The position numbers and the translations under genes are program-made. A DNA stretch of 57,418 nt from Bacteroidales bacterium. GTDB lineage: Bacteria > Bacteroidota > Bacteroidia > Bacteroidales > FEN-979. Positions within the stretch are counted from its first letter, which is position 1. Each line of letters starts with the position of its first letter. Below are positions 33,010 through 42,461 of the stretch, in pieces. A model generated the notes under the pieces. That model was not told the DNA's origin and did no database searches. It saw only the letters and a list, made by a program, of their open reading frames with translations. The DNA lies in the NCBI GenBank assembly GCA_016783905.1, contig JADHVQ010000004.1:1-57418 (forward strand), given 5' to 3'.

Positions 33010-35163
33010 ATGAGCACTGAACATTATGCTCAGATCCTTGCCACCGAACTTGGTGTGGCAGAAGCCTTTATAAAGAGCACTATCCATCTTCTGGAGAGCG
33101 GAGCCACCATTCCCTTTATTGCCCGTTACCGGAAAGAGATGACCGGAAGCATGGATGAGACCGTGATCACCCGGGTACGTGACCGGTTGCAGCAGCTCAA
33201 AGATCTGGATGCCCGACGGGAGACAATCCTCAGATCGCTGCGTGAGCAGGAGAAGCTGACCGATGAACTGGAGGAGGCTGTGATGAAAGCGGCTTCCATG
33301 GCCGAGCTGGAAGATATCTACCTGCCTTACAAACCCAAGCGCAAGACCCGCGCCAGCATGGCCCGCGAGAAAGGGTTGGAACCCCTGGCCAAGATTATTA
33401 TGTCGCAACGGTATGATGATATTGAACGCCGTGCCGAGTCATTCATTGATCCGGAAAAAGGGGTCAACGATGTGGAAGAGGCGCTACAGGGCGCCAGCGA
33501 TATCATCGCCGAGTGGGTCAATGAAGATGCCTATGCCCGCAAGCGGATCCGTCAGCTCTTCCAGCGCGAATCCATCATCACTTCGAAAGTGGTGAAGGGA
33601 AAAGAGGAAGAGGGGGCCAAATTCGAGACCTATTTCGACACACATGAACTGCTGCATAAAGCGCCTTCACACCGGATTCTGGCGATGTTTCGCGGGGAGA
33701 AGGAGGAATTTCTCAAGGTGAATGTGGAGGTGGAAGAGGATCGGGGAGAGGAGATCCTCGGACGAATCTTCATCAAAGGGAACAACGCCTCCTCGGAGCT
33801 GGTAGCGAAAGCAATCAGGGACTGCACCAAACGCCTCCTATACCCCAGCATGGAGACCGAAATGCGGCAGTGGATCAAAGAGAAAGCGGATGAAGAGGCG
33901 ATCCGTGTCTTTGCTGAAAACCTTCGTCAGTTGCTGATGGCTCCCCCGCTGGGACAGAAGCGGGTGCTCGCCATCGACCCCGGATACCGGACCGGTTGCA
34001 AGATCGTCTGCCTCGATGCCCAGGGGAAGCTGCTTCATAACGAAACGATCTACCCGCATCCTCCGCAAAATGAGGTGAAGGAGTCGATCCACAAGATCAA
34101 AACTCTTGTCAAGGCTTATAAGATCGAAGCGATCGCCATCGGCAACGGCACGGCCAGCCGTGAAACCGAGCGCCTTGTCCGCTCCATCCGGTTCGATACC
34201 GACCTCATTGCACTGGTGGTGAACGAAAGCGGCGCTTCGGTCTATTCGGCCAGCGATGTGGCCCGAAAGGAGTTCCCCGATTTCGATGTTACTGTAAGGG
34301 GCTCCGTGAGCATCGGCCGCCGGTTGATGGACCCGTTGGCCGAACTGGTGAAGATCGATCCGAAATCAATTGGCGTGGGACAGTACCAGCACGATGTCGA
34401 TCAATCAGCACTGCAACAGAGCCTGGCCGGCACAGTCGAGAGCTCTGTCAACATGGTGGGGGTAGAGGTCAACACCGCCAGCGAACAGCTGCTTACCTTC
34501 GTGTCAGGTGTCGGCCCAAACCTGGCCAGAAACATCATCAGCTTCCGGAACCAACATGGCCCTTTTTCTTCCCGCCAGGAGTTTATGAAGGTTCCCCGTT
34601 TCGGTGAGAAAGCCTTCGAGCAGTCTGCCGGCTTCCTCCGGATCCGCGAAGCCAAAAACCCACTCGATGGAAGCGCGGTCCATCCCGAGAGTTACCATGT
34701 GGTAGATAAGATGGCCAAACGGCTGAAATGCTCCATCCCGGATCTCATCGCCAGAGCTGAGTTGCGGAACCAGATCGACCTGAAGGAGTATGTGACCGAG
34801 AAGACAGGCCTGCCCACCCTTGAAGATATTATCACGGAGCTGGCGAAACCGGGCCGGGACCCGAGGATGAAGTTTGAGATCTTTGAATTTGATAAAAATA
34901 TCCATGCCATTCATGATCTCCGTCCAGGGATGAAGCTCCCCGGCATCGTTACCAACATCACTGCCTTCGGAGCGTTTGTGGATTTAGGTGTGCACCAGGA
35001 CGGGCTGGTCCACATCAGCCAGATGGCCGACCGGTTTGTGAGGGACCCCAACGACATAGTGAAGATCAATCAAAAAGTGATGGTAGAGGTGCTGGATGTT
35101 GACATCAACCGGAAACGCATCCAGCTTTCGATGAAAGGACTGAATAATAACGGGGGGAATTAA
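33010..35163 (+). CDS. tex: Tex-type RNA-binding transcription accessory protein
   Basis: 717 residues. Domains in the family's order: N-terminal helical region with TIPFIARYRKEMTGSMDE and YLPYKPKRKTRASMAREKGLEPLA, the YqgF/RNase H-like part (VLAIDPGYRTGCKIVCLD), a helix-hairpin-helix (LLTFVSGVGPNLARNIISFR), and a C-terminal S1 domain (LPGIVTNITAFGAFVDLGVHQDGLVHISQMAD). Tex proteins bind nucleic acid and affect transcription and toxin expression in some bacteria. It is downstream of lutA by 13 bp. Confidence 0.95.
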   Translation: MSTEHYAQILATELGVAEAFIKSTIHLLESGATIPFIARYRKEMTGSMDETVITRVRDRLQQLKDLDARRETILRSLREQEKLTDELEEAVMKAASMAELEDIYLPYKPKRKTRASMAREKGLEPLAKIIMSQRYDDIERRAESFIDPEKGVNDVEEALQGASDIIAEWVNEDAYARKRIRQLFQRESIITSKVVKGKEEEGAKFETYFDTHELLHKAPSHRILAMFRGEKEEFLKVNVEVEEDRGEEILGRIFIKGNNASSELVAKAIRDCTKRLLYPSMETEMRQWIKEKADEEAIRVFAENLRQLLMAPPLGQKRVLAIDPGYRTGCKIVCLDAQGKLLHNETIYPHPPQNEVKESIHKIKTLVKAYKIEAIAIGNGTASRETERLVRSIRFDTDLIALVVNESGASVYSASDVARKEFPDFDVTVRGSVSIGRRLMDPLAELVKIDPKSIGVGQYQHDVDQSALQQSLAGTVESSVNMVGVEVNTASEQLLTFVSGVGPNLARNIISFRNQHGPFSSRQEFMKVPRFGEKAFEQSAGFLRIREAKNPLDGSAVHPESYHVVDKMAKRLKCSIPDLIARAELRNQIDLKEYVTEKTGLPTLEDIITELAKPGRDPRMKFEIFEFDKNIHAIHDLRPGMKLPGIVTNITAFGAFVDLGVHQDGLVHISQMADRFVRDPNDIVKINQKVMVEVLDVDINRKRIQLSMKGLNNNGGN

Positions 35164-35170
35164 ACGTTAA

Positions 35171-35212
35171 CGAATTACGAATGACGAATGACGAATGACG
35201 AATGACGAATGA
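35171..35212 (+). repeat. Six CGAATGA heptamers containing the OMP start
   Basis: CGAATTA and then five exact CGAATGA units; the ATG of the last unit is the start codon of the barrel protein. Confidence 0.9.
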
Positions 35213-35922
35213 AAAAGTTTCTCCTCTCTCTCCTGGTTCTTCTCTCTTTTCTCTTCCCCGGAACCGGAAATCTTTACTCTCAACGGATCCTGGGGGCGCT
35301 TTCGGCCGGGATCAATCTCTCCCAGGTCGATGGGGACGAGGTTTACGGATTCAAAAAAGTAGGTTTCAACGGCGGTCCCTCCATCATCATCCCCTTCGGA
35401 AAGAAGCAGCGGTGGTCGGTCACCATGGAGTTGTTATTTTCCATGAACGGATCCTATCAAAAAGGTGGTACCGATACGGTGCAACCCGATCCTAACCAAC
35501 CAGCTTCTTATAGTGGTTATAAGTTGAACCTGAACTACATTCAAATTCCGGTGATGGTCCATTTCACCGATAAAAAGATTATCGCCGGAGGTCTTGGTTT
35601 TGCCTATGGACAGCTGGTAGGTGTAAAAGAGTGGGAAAATGGCGTTAGAATCGATACTACTACCCTCCAGGGACCTTATACCCTTGCCGATTTTCAGGTG
35701 CTTGCCGATGTGAGGTTGCGGATCTGGAAAAGACTTTGGGCGAATGTTCGCTACTCTTACTCCCTGGTACCTATCCGAACGAGGTATTTTGAAAACATCA
35801 CCGGGAAGCAGGTATGGACCCGTAAGCAGCACAACAATGTGATCACCTTCCGGCTAACCTATATCTTTAACGACCCATACGTAAGACCTCAGGAAGGAAG
35901 AACGAAAAAGCAAAAACAATAA
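35209..35922 (+). CDS. Outer-membrane beta-barrel protein (porin-like)
   Basis: 237 residues. Signal peptide KKFLLSLLVLLSFLFPGTGNLYSQ, then alternating amphipathic strands (GALSAGINLSQVDGDEVYGFKKVGFNGGPSII, WSVTMELLFSMNGSYQ, LNLNYIQIPVMVHF, RLRIWKRLWANVRYSYSLVPIR) as in small 8- to 10-stranded barrels of the OMP_b-brl_2 type. A PorT-like role in T9SS is possible, since PorT has the same general layout, but no specific motif proves it. The C-terminus is Lys-rich. The start codon lies in a heptamer repeat. Confidence 0.78.
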   Translation: MKKFLLSLLVLLSFLFPGTGNLYSQRILGALSAGINLSQVDGDEVYGFKKVGFNGGPSIIIPFGKKQRWSVTMELLFSMNGSYQKGGTDTVQPDPNQPASYSGYKLNLNYIQIPVMVHFTDKKIIAGGLGFAYGQLVGVKEWENGVRIDTTTLQGPYTLADFQVLADVRLRIWKRLWANVRYSYSLVPIRTRYFENITGKQVWTRKQHNNVITFRLTYIFNDPYVRPQEGRTKKQKQ

Positions 35923-35942
35923 CGGATCGCCCCGACATTCCG

Positions 35943-36356
35943 TCAGAACAAAGATCTCGTTGCAGGTTTTATTCTGTATCCCGGAAATTCACACGGAGGG
36001 TTTCGCAGTTTGGCTTCCAGCAGGGCCAGCGGACCGGTTGCGATGAAGGAGAAATCACCTGTAACAGCCCACACATTTTTTCGTCCGGCGAGTGAAGCTC
36101 CTATCGCCAGCGGGATGCTGCCGCCCATGTATGTGATTATGTCGAAACAGTTCCAGGGCAGGGCAGAGTATTGACTTATTATTCCGGTATCGCCAGTGAC
36201 AATATCGCCACCATATTTTTTATATACCCTGAAAAAGGGTTCATACTTCTCTACTGCTTTTTTCCAGTTCTCCGGCGTGTCCTCCGGGATGATAACCACC
36301 AATCCGGCCGTAGTCCCGCACTGGAGCGAATCGGAGAGGCTGTTGGCTGCTTTCAT
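35943..36356 (-). pseudogene. Remnant of a TPP-dependent enzyme (IorA-like)
   Basis: 137 codons. The middle, VTGDTGIISQYSALPWNCFDIITYMGGSIPLAIGASLAGRKNVWAVTGDFSFIATGPLALLEA, is the TPP-binding region of indolepyruvate ferredoxin oxidoreductase alpha-type proteins (GDxG...GGS...GD), which are normally about four times longer. Both the N-terminal pyrimidine domain and the C-terminal ferredoxin part are absent; the reading frame then ends in unrelated residues. No partner subunit is nearby. Most likely a decayed fragment, not a working enzyme. Confidence 0.65.
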
Positions 36357-36361
36357 AAGGT

Positions 36362-36389
36362 GATTTACGATTTACGAAGTACGATTTAG
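36362..36389 (-). repeat. Four GATTTAC-type heptamers
   Basis: On the plus strand GATTTAC, GATTTAC, GAAGTAC, GATTTAG. It lies between the NlpC gene stop and the TPP remnant. Confidence 0.75.
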
Positions 36390-36391
36390 TG

Positions 36392-37201
36392 TTAGATTAT
36401 CCGCTTAATCAACCTCAGCTTATGCGTATACTTCTCCTGCTTTCCGTCGTAGATCCCCTGGTGGTCGATGGCATCGATGCGGACGTTGCCGGAAGCGTGG
36501 ATGATACGGAACCTGTCGGCCAGGATGCCCACATGGTTGATGTTTCCCTCTTCGTCGTCGAAGAAAGCAATATCGCCGGGCTCCGCTTCATCAAGCAGGG
36601 TAACCACCTCTCCCTGGGTTGCCTGCTGGGGGGCATCCCGGAGGAGTTTGATCTGCCTCAGCCGGTAGACCATCTGTACCAGCCCCGAGCAATCGATACC
36701 AAATGGGGAACGTCCTCCCCAGAGGTAGGGTGTATGGAGATACATCGTGGCATCTTCCACCAGGTCGTGACAAAATTCCTTTTTTTCCTGAGGGGTCTCA
36801 ATCTCCTCGACACCGGAAGTAATTGAAACCTGCCCCTCGAAGCGGAAGTTCTCCCCGGCGATTGAGAAGAACTGACCCTCCAGTCCCGGCATTGAGCTGC
36901 CTAGCGGGATGGCGAACATCGTTTTCTGTGATTCGTTCGCGATCAGCTGAACCAGGTCCATCACCGCAGGTGTGTCGGCATTCATCAACTGCAGGAACTC
37001 CTGCTCTTCAATCATTCTGGCCTGTTTTTCAGGGATCCACCCTTCGTAGTTGTCCCAGGCCAAACGTACCTGGTGCCATCCATCATATGTTTCGTAGATG
37101 CGGAAGAGTTCACCAAAAAGGAGCTGAGTAGTCATTTCCGAGAGATGAGAGGGCTCCTTTCTGACGGGAACAATGCTTTGGAGGTTGATGCCGAATTCCA
37201 T
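36392..37201 (-). CDS. NlpC/P60 (C40) peptidase with SH3-like domain
   Basis: 269 residues. An N-terminal SH3-like part (VPVRKEPSHLSEMTTQLLFGELFRIYE, GWHQVRLAWDNYEGWI) precedes the C40 domain, where WGGRSPFGIDCSGLVQMVYRL has the catalytic Cys, GNINHVGILAD the His, and IIHASGNVRID the third polar residue. Such enzymes cut D-Glu-meso-DAP type bonds in peptidoglycan. No signal peptide was found, so export route is unclear. The promoter TAATTTTG with a -33 TTG lies 20 bp upstream. Confidence 0.9.
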   Translation of the reverse strand: MEFGINLQSIVPVRKEPSHLSEMTTQLLFGELFRIYETYDGWHQVRLAWDNYEGWIPEKQARMIEEQEFLQLMNADTPAVMDLVQLIANESQKTMFAIPLGSSMPGLEGQFFSIAGENFRFEGQVSITSGVEEIETPQEKKEFCHDLVEDATMYLHTPYLWGGRSPFGIDCSGLVQMVYRLRQIKLLRDAPQQATQGEVVTLLDEAEPGDIAFFDDEEGNINHVGILADRFRIIHASGNVRIDAIDHQGIYDGKQEKYTHKLRLIKRII

Positions 37202-37220
37202 TTGGGGATTTTTAGAGACT

Positions 37221-37250
37221 CAAAATTACGAACATATGAGGAAAAACAAA
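37221..37250 (-). promoter_or_regulatory. Promoter of the NlpC gene (TTTG-N18-TAATTTTG)
   Basis: On the minus strand TTTG is followed after 18 bp by TAATTTTG, close to the -33/-7 consensus spacing, and the start codon comes 20 bp later. Confidence 0.55.
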
Positions 37251-37283
37251 ACCTTTTCACAGGAATCGCGGCAATCCATTGCC

Positions 37284-39227
37284 TCACTTTTCACCCGTAA
37301 CGGGGGTGGAGGGAAAGAATGCGATGTTGACAGGTTCGACCTCCATGAGGTTGTTGACCTTGAGTAACAACGATTGGTATGGCTCAAAGTTCAGGGTTGT
37401 GGATACGGAGTAACCCTTGTAGTTTATCGTTACCTTCCTGACAACCGTCTCCTCCGTGTAGGACTGTCCGTAGGACAATGGGTAGGTCAACTCCCGGGTT
37501 TTCGGATTGGCGAAAAAGAGGTAAAGGCCATCGGTGGTCTCGCGACTCCAGAACTCGGGGAGATCAACTCCTTCGACAAGGGGGGGGGATGGGATTACCT
37601 TGTTCAGATCGGCAGAAACATTGGGTAACGATTTGAGGGCGATAAGCGCCTCCTGGTATTGGGGAGAGAAAATGGTCCCCGGTTCAGAGAGATCATGTTT
37701 CAGACAAACGGGCAAACCACTCTGTGCCAGTAACATGATCCAACGTAATGACTCAAACTCCATGTAATTCACATCAATGTATAAACTGGTGATCCTGGAG
37801 TCGCCACAGAAGAAGTTCCCTTCTTCATCTCGTGTAATGGAAAACAGGAAGTTCTGGTTGATCCATACAGGCTGGTATCCTCGGATCTCTTCCGGCGCGT
37901 TGACGTAGCGCAGTTCATAGGTTCCCCAGGCCCATGGAAATTGCAGTGAATCAGGGTATTCCACACTCATCCAGCTGTCTTCCAGAGGCAGGTAGAGAGC
38001 CATGGAGGTGTAGGGCTTCCCGGCCCGCATAAAGGTGGTCACCCGCTCCAGGTATTTGTTAAAGGGAGGAAGTTCCTGGGCAAAGTGAGCATCCGGACCC
38101 ACATGCACCGATGCATAGAACTGGTTGGAGCCGTCTTTGGGATTGAAAGGCATCCCGTGCCAGATAAGTTGGTTGACCCCATTGGCGAAGAGGGCATCGG
38201 CCACCAGTTTCAGATCGGCAATCTGTTCCTGCTTTTGGAAAGGGCCTGGTCCGGGCCACCCTTTCCAGCCATAGAGACAGGTAAAAGCTTCCGCCGAAAC
38301 CACCGGTTTGGAAGAGAGGATCGCCGCAGAAGCAGGGATCCGGGCAAAGGAGGGTTGGAACAGCATCGCTTCGGTTTCGGGAATATCTACCAGGGAAAAG
38401 GCAGTCAGGAGGTCGGTTGGGGAACCGCCGCACTGAACCCGTGTGAAGGCTCCGTAACGGTGCGCTACCTCTGTGAAGGGGGCGTAGAAATGGTAGAGGA
38501 CGTAGTCGGAGAGTTGTTTCATATAGTCGTAGAATACAGGTTCGAAACCGGGCCTGTAAAGGCTATCCATCAGAGGGAGGATGTCGTAGCCATATCGCCG
38601 TGAAAACTCCTGGTCAAATCCCCTGGTCCAGAGTTTCCGGGTCTCCACCTCCCAGGAATCGCAGAAGAGGGCCGAGTAGCTGCCGTTGAGGGCCGGTCTG
38701 AGACTGCTGATCAACCGCTGGGCGTATCGCATCAGTGCATCCCTATCGAGGTGGTTGATCACCCTTCCCCTTACCGGGTGCTCCCAGGTCAGCCTCATCG
38801 TGCGTTTTGAAATGGTGTCACCGGCGAATATCGTTCCATCTTCGGGAGACACCTGGCTGTCGCCGAATGGCCAAAGCGTCCCAAAGGTGAAGTCGCAGGC
38901 TAACCCAATGCTGTTGGCATAACGTTTGGCAAAGGCCGCCGACTGAGCCCATTCGCGCGACAGCCAGGGAAACCGCTTTGCGGCAGAATCTCCACCAGCA
39001 GGGTAGACCCAGGCGATCTCCACCCCGCCGAACTCGTTCGTCCTGATCCAGTCGAGCTGGTATTGAATGTCGTTGGTATCGATCTCAGAAGCAAACCACC
39101 ACCAGCGAGTGAAAGGCTTGGCAATCGTGAAGTCGGTGTATTCGGTGTGCTGGCCTTGGCCGGTATCAGGGCGGAAGAGGAACAGAAGACCGATCAAGAG
39201 AGAAATTATCAGGTATTTTTGCTTCAT
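37284..39227 (-). CDS. GH106-like secreted glycoside hydrolase
   Basis: 647 residues. N-terminal signal (YLIISLLIGLLFLFRPDTGQGQ). FTRWWWFASEIDTNDIQYQLDWIRTNEFGGVEIAWVYP and DFTFGTLWPFG resemble the catalytic barrel of GH106-type enzymes (many are alpha-L-rhamnosidases), as do SALFCDSWEVET and VQCGGSPTDLL. Glu and Asp residues in these segments are candidate catalytic ones but were not mapped. Family members are often longer with extra beta domains; here about 150 C-terminal residues form such a domain. Substrate is not predicted with certainty. Confidence 0.65.
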   Translation of the reverse strand: MKQKYLIISLLIGLLFLFRPDTGQGQHTEYTDFTIAKPFTRWWWFASEIDTNDIQYQLDWIRTNEFGGVEIAWVYPAGGDSAAKRFPWLSREWAQSAAFAKRYANSIGLACDFTFGTLWPFGDSQVSPEDGTIFAGDTISKRTMRLTWEHPVRGRVINHLDRDALMRYAQRLISSLRPALNGSYSALFCDSWEVETRKLWTRGFDQEFSRRYGYDILPLMDSLYRPGFEPVFYDYMKQLSDYVLYHFYAPFTEVAHRYGAFTRVQCGGSPTDLLTAFSLVDIPETEAMLFQPSFARIPASAAILSSKPVVSAEAFTCLYGWKGWPGPGPFQKQEQIADLKLVADALFANGVNQLIWHGMPFNPKDGSNQFYASVHVGPDAHFAQELPPFNKYLERVTTFMRAGKPYTSMALYLPLEDSWMSVEYPDSLQFPWAWGTYELRYVNAPEEIRGYQPVWINQNFLFSITRDEEGNFFCGDSRITSLYIDVNYMEFESLRWIMLLAQSGLPVCLKHDLSEPGTIFSPQYQEALIALKSLPNVSADLNKVIPSPPLVEGVDLPEFWSRETTDGLYLFFANPKTRELTYPLSYGQSYTEETVVRKVTINYKGYSVSTTLNFEPYQSLLLKVNNLMEVEPVNIAFFPSTPVTGEK

Positions 39228-39266
39228 GGGATGCTGTGTTTGATGATACGAAGATCGGGAAAAAAG

Positions 39267-39431
39267 TTACTCGTCCTTCGCCTTCTTCAATTCCTCCAAC
39301 GCGCAACCGCCACACTCATTGGAACAGTTTCTGCACTTCCGCAGGGGATCTGTAAAATATTTTATCAGCCGGTAAACCGCGTAGACGACTGCTGCAAAAA
39401 TAATCAGGCCGGTGATGAGATGCTGCCACAT
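39267..39431 (-). CDS. FeoB-associated Cys-rich membrane protein
   Basis: 54 residues from the ATG at 39431; a longer frame to 39521 would sit in feoB. One transmembrane helix (LITGLIIFAAVVYAVYRLI) is followed by a short Cys-rich tail, RKCRNCSNECGGCALEEL. This matches the small proteins that follow feoB in Bacteroidota and other bacteria. It starts 2 bp after the feoB stop, so translation is likely coupled. Its exact role in Fe(II) uptake is unknown, though the Cys cluster suggests metal or redox handling. Confidence 0.85.
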   Translation of the reverse strand: MWQHLITGLIIFAAVVYAVYRLIKYFTDPLRKCRNCSNECGGCALEELKKAKDE

Positions 39432-39433
39432 AA

Positions 39434-41836
39434 TCAGATGATCAGACTGCCCAGCTGGTAGACAGAGAATGAAAGGAGCCAGGCGAGTACTGTGGTGTAA
39501 AGGATCAAGAACAGCGCCCACTTCCAGCTTCCGGATTCCCGGCTAACGGTGACGATGACAGCCACACAGGGCATATAAATCAGGATGAAGAGCAGGTAAG
39601 AGATGCCTACGATGGGAGTAAAGATTGGTTTGCCGAGCTGAGGGCCTTCGCTGTATCTGACATTCTTAAGGATCAGGGGGAGATTCTGTTTCGGGCTCCC
39701 TTCCGGTTTATGATCCGAGCCATACAGCACACCCATCGTACTGACTACCACCTCTTTGGCAGCGGCTCCTGTGATCAGGCTCACCCCCATCTTCCAGTCG
39801 AAGCCGAGTGGCTGGATCACCGGCTCAATGAATTTTCCGATACGGGCAATGTAGGATTCCTCCAGCCGTTTCTGGGGTGAAGCCTGGCTCCCGGCAGGAA
39901 AATATTCAAGAGCCCAGATGATGATGACAGCAACCAGGATGATCCCGCTCATTTTCCGGAGGTATTGCTGGCCTTTCTCCCACATATGCCGCAAACTGAC
40001 ACGGAGAGTTGGGATGCGATAAGGCGGAAGTTCCATCACAAAGGGGGCCTGCTTGCTTTTGAAGAGTGTTTTCTTGAAGATCAGCGAAACCAGCACGGCC
40101 AGAATAATCCCCGTGAGGTAGATCAGAAAGATCACCGTTCCGGCATGGTCAGGAAAGATCGCTCCTGTAATGAGAATATAAACCGGTAGCCGGGCGCTGC
40201 ACGACATAAAGGGATTGATCAGCATGGTGGCCAGTCGGTCATTGCGGTCACGGAGGGTTCGGGTGACCATGATAGCCGGAACATTGCACCCAAAACCCAT
40301 GATGAGGGGGATGAACGATTGGCCATGCAGGCCCATCTTGTGCATCAGTTTATCCATGATAAACGCAGCCCTGGCCATGTAACCGGTATCCTCCATGATC
40401 GCGATAAAAAAGAATAGGATCAGGATATTGGGCAGGAAGACAATGACACTTCCTACCCCATTGATCACCCCGTCGACCAGGAGGTCTTTCAGCGGTCCCT
40501 GGGGCAACAGGGCGCTGACCTCCCCGCTGATCCATCCCACGCCGGCTTCGATCCACTCCTTGGGGTACTCGCCCAGCGAGAAAGTGGTCTGGAACATGAA
40601 CCAGAGGAAAAAGATAAAGAGAGGAAAACCGAAATATTTATTGGTGAGGATCCGGTCGATCAGATCGCTCTTCGAATACAATTTTTGCTCAGAAGGATTT
40701 ACATGCAGGGTTTCCTTCAGGGCGCCGGCGATGAAGCCGTACCGGGCATCCGTGATAAGGGTGGTGGAGTCGTCGCGGTAGATCCGTTCCAGCCGTTGCA
40801 CCTCCTGGTCTACCACCTCCAGGATCTCCTTGTAAACGCTGCTCTTCATCAGGATTTGGGCAATGTCTGGATCTTTTTCCAGAAGTTTGAGGGCGTAATA
40901 ACGTGAGGAGGCCTTTAGTGTCACCGTTTGGTCTTTCCAGATCACATCCTGGATCCTGGCCAGCGAACGCTCAATCTCCATGCCGTAATTGATGTGGATG
41001 TGACGCGTCACCGGGTCTCTGTCCTCGTACACTTCAATGATCCTATCAAAGAGCTCCCGTATCCCTTTACCTTTGGAACTGACGGTGGGGATCACAGGGA
41101 TCCCGAGCAGTTTTCCAAGCCCTTCGTAATTCATAATATCTCCACGGTTGGTCAGCTCATCGTACATATTGAGGGCAAGCACTACCCGGATGTCTTTGTC
41201 GATCAGCTGGGTAGTGAGGAAAAGGTTACGTTCCAGGTTGGAAGCATCCACCACATTGACCACGATGTCGGGCATCTCCATGAAGATGTGGCTCCGCACA
41301 TATAGCTCTTCAGGTGAATAGGCTGAAAGAGAGTAGGTCCCCGGGAGGTCGGTGATCTCAAAACGATAGCCTTTTTGCTTGAATGAAGCCGTTTTGGAAC
41401 CCACCGTCACCCCTCCGAAATTGCCCACATGTTCCCGCGACCTGGAGATGTAATTGAAAAGAGTAGTTTTGCCGCAGTTTGGGTTTCCAACCAGGGCAAC
41501 CTCAATTGTTTTCCCTTTCTCTCCGGCTGTTTTTCTCAGCAGCTCCTCCTGAAAGGTTCCGCTGAAATGCTCTGCAATTTCGCGGATCTCTTCTTCGTGC
41601 CGAACCTCATTATCGGAGAGCACCTCCACCAGTTGGGCTTCACTTTGCCGGAGAGAGACGTGGTAGCCCATGATCTTGTATTCGATCGGATCCTGTAGAG
41701 GGGCCGATTTGACTACGGTAATCTCTTTCCCTTTCACAAAGCCCATCTCCATCAGCCGGCGGCGGAAATGTCCGCGCCCTCTGATTTTGATGATCCGGGC
41801 TGTTTCTCCCTGTCGTAAATCGAGAAGAGTTGACAA
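39434..41836 (-). CDS. feoB: Ferrous iron transporter FeoAB fusion
   Basis: 800 residues. An N-terminal FeoA (SH3-like) domain of about 75 residues (MSTLLDLRQGETARII, RRLMEMGFVKGKEITVV) is joined to FeoB. The G-domain carries GNPNCGKTTLFN (G1), DLPGTYSL (G3) and NMYDE (G4, an NKxD variant); the membrane part has two Gate regions (FLPNILILFFFIAIMEDTGYMARAAFIMDKL, GFGCNVPAIMVTRTL) and about ten helices. FeoB imports Fe(II) across the inner membrane. The fusion is common in Bacteroidota. WbqC starts 5 bp upstream, probably on the same transcript. Confidence 0.96.
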   Translation of the reverse strand: MSTLLDLRQGETARIIKIRGRGHFRRRLMEMGFVKGKEITVVKSAPLQDPIEYKIMGYHVSLRQSEAQLVEVLSDNEVRHEEEIREIAEHFSGTFQEELLRKTAGEKGKTIEVALVGNPNCGKTTLFNYISRSREHVGNFGGVTVGSKTASFKQKGYRFEITDLPGTYSLSAYSPEELYVRSHIFMEMPDIVVNVVDASNLERNLFLTTQLIDKDIRVVLALNMYDELTNRGDIMNYEGLGKLLGIPVIPTVSSKGKGIRELFDRIIEVYEDRDPVTRHIHINYGMEIERSLARIQDVIWKDQTVTLKASSRYYALKLLEKDPDIAQILMKSSVYKEILEVVDQEVQRLERIYRDDSTTLITDARYGFIAGALKETLHVNPSEQKLYSKSDLIDRILTNKYFGFPLFIFFLWFMFQTTFSLGEYPKEWIEAGVGWISGEVSALLPQGPLKDLLVDGVINGVGSVIVFLPNILILFFFIAIMEDTGYMARAAFIMDKLMHKMGLHGQSFIPLIMGFGCNVPAIMVTRTLRDRNDRLATMLINPFMSCSARLPVYILITGAIFPDHAGTVIFLIYLTGIILAVLVSLIFKKTLFKSKQAPFVMELPPYRIPTLRVSLRHMWEKGQQYLRKMSGIILVAVIIIWALEYFPAGSQASPQKRLEESYIARIGKFIEPVIQPLGFDWKMGVSLITGAAAKEVVVSTMGVLYGSDHKPEGSPKQNLPLILKNVRYSEGPQLGKPIFTPIVGISYLLFILIYMPCVAVIVTVSRESGSWKWALFLILYTTVLAWLLSFSVYQLGSLII

Positions 41837-41841
41837 TTAAT

Positions 41842-42450
41842 TTAGATTAAATAAGGGAATGCAAAAGTACGAAAAAAATCAGTTACCTCAGGACCGAGAT
41901 TAAACAACAAATCCACCACACTCAGATCCTGCTGAAACCCGTGCCGGTCGGCGAACACCTGGTAGTACTCCGGATGCCGGATGCCTGATGCCTGCCTCAG
42001 GTCAATGGCGCCTGGAACCTTGTTCAGGTAGCTTTCGGTTAGTGAGACTGATTTGTCCAGCCGGATTGCCTGGAATATTGTTTCCAGGAGCTGCAGGTTA
42101 AAGTCTATCAAGTAGGTGAACTCTTTTTCGTAATAGGGTATTAGATAGTCCTGGTAATAAAGGAAGTATGGCGATTTGTTGTAAGCAGCCTCAAAGGATT
42201 TCCAGTGAATCTTTTGCCAGGGCAGGTGTTTCGCTATCCGGACATCCTTTGTTTTCGTATGGTTTCCATTGGGGCGATTGACAGGAATAGTCAGTCTCAG
42301 CCTGCCGTTCTGACCACCAATCTCGCAGTGGTTGCGAAGCGTTTGCTTAGGATAAGTCTCCCACGCTTCAATCCATACTTTATCTGCTTCCACACAGGCG
42401 GCCATATATGAAATGGGTGGCAGATAAGCGGTGGGGAGTAAAACGGTCAT
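41842..42450 (-). CDS. WbqC-family protein
   Basis: 202 residues. LLPTAYLPPISYMAACVEADKVWIEAWETYPKQTLRNHCEI, RLTIPVNRPNG and the KIHWKSFEAAYNKSPYFLYYQ block fit the WbqC-like family, once linked to O-antigen clusters and found widely in Bacteroidota; the biochemical role is unproven. It is probably the first gene of a unit with feoAB. Upstream lies a GAAATAC heptamer array that reads GTATTTC on the coding strand. Confidence 0.8.
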   Translation of the reverse strand: MTVLLPTAYLPPISYMAACVEADKVWIEAWETYPKQTLRNHCEIGGQNGRLRLTIPVNRPNGNHTKTKDVRIAKHLPWQKIHWKSFEAAYNKSPYFLYYQDYLIPYYEKEFTYLIDFNLQLLETIFQAIRLDKSVSLTESYLNKVPGAIDLRQASGIRHPEYYQVFADRHGFQQDLSVVDLLFNLGPEVTDFFRTFAFPYLI

Positions 42451-42461
42451 AAAGTCATTAG

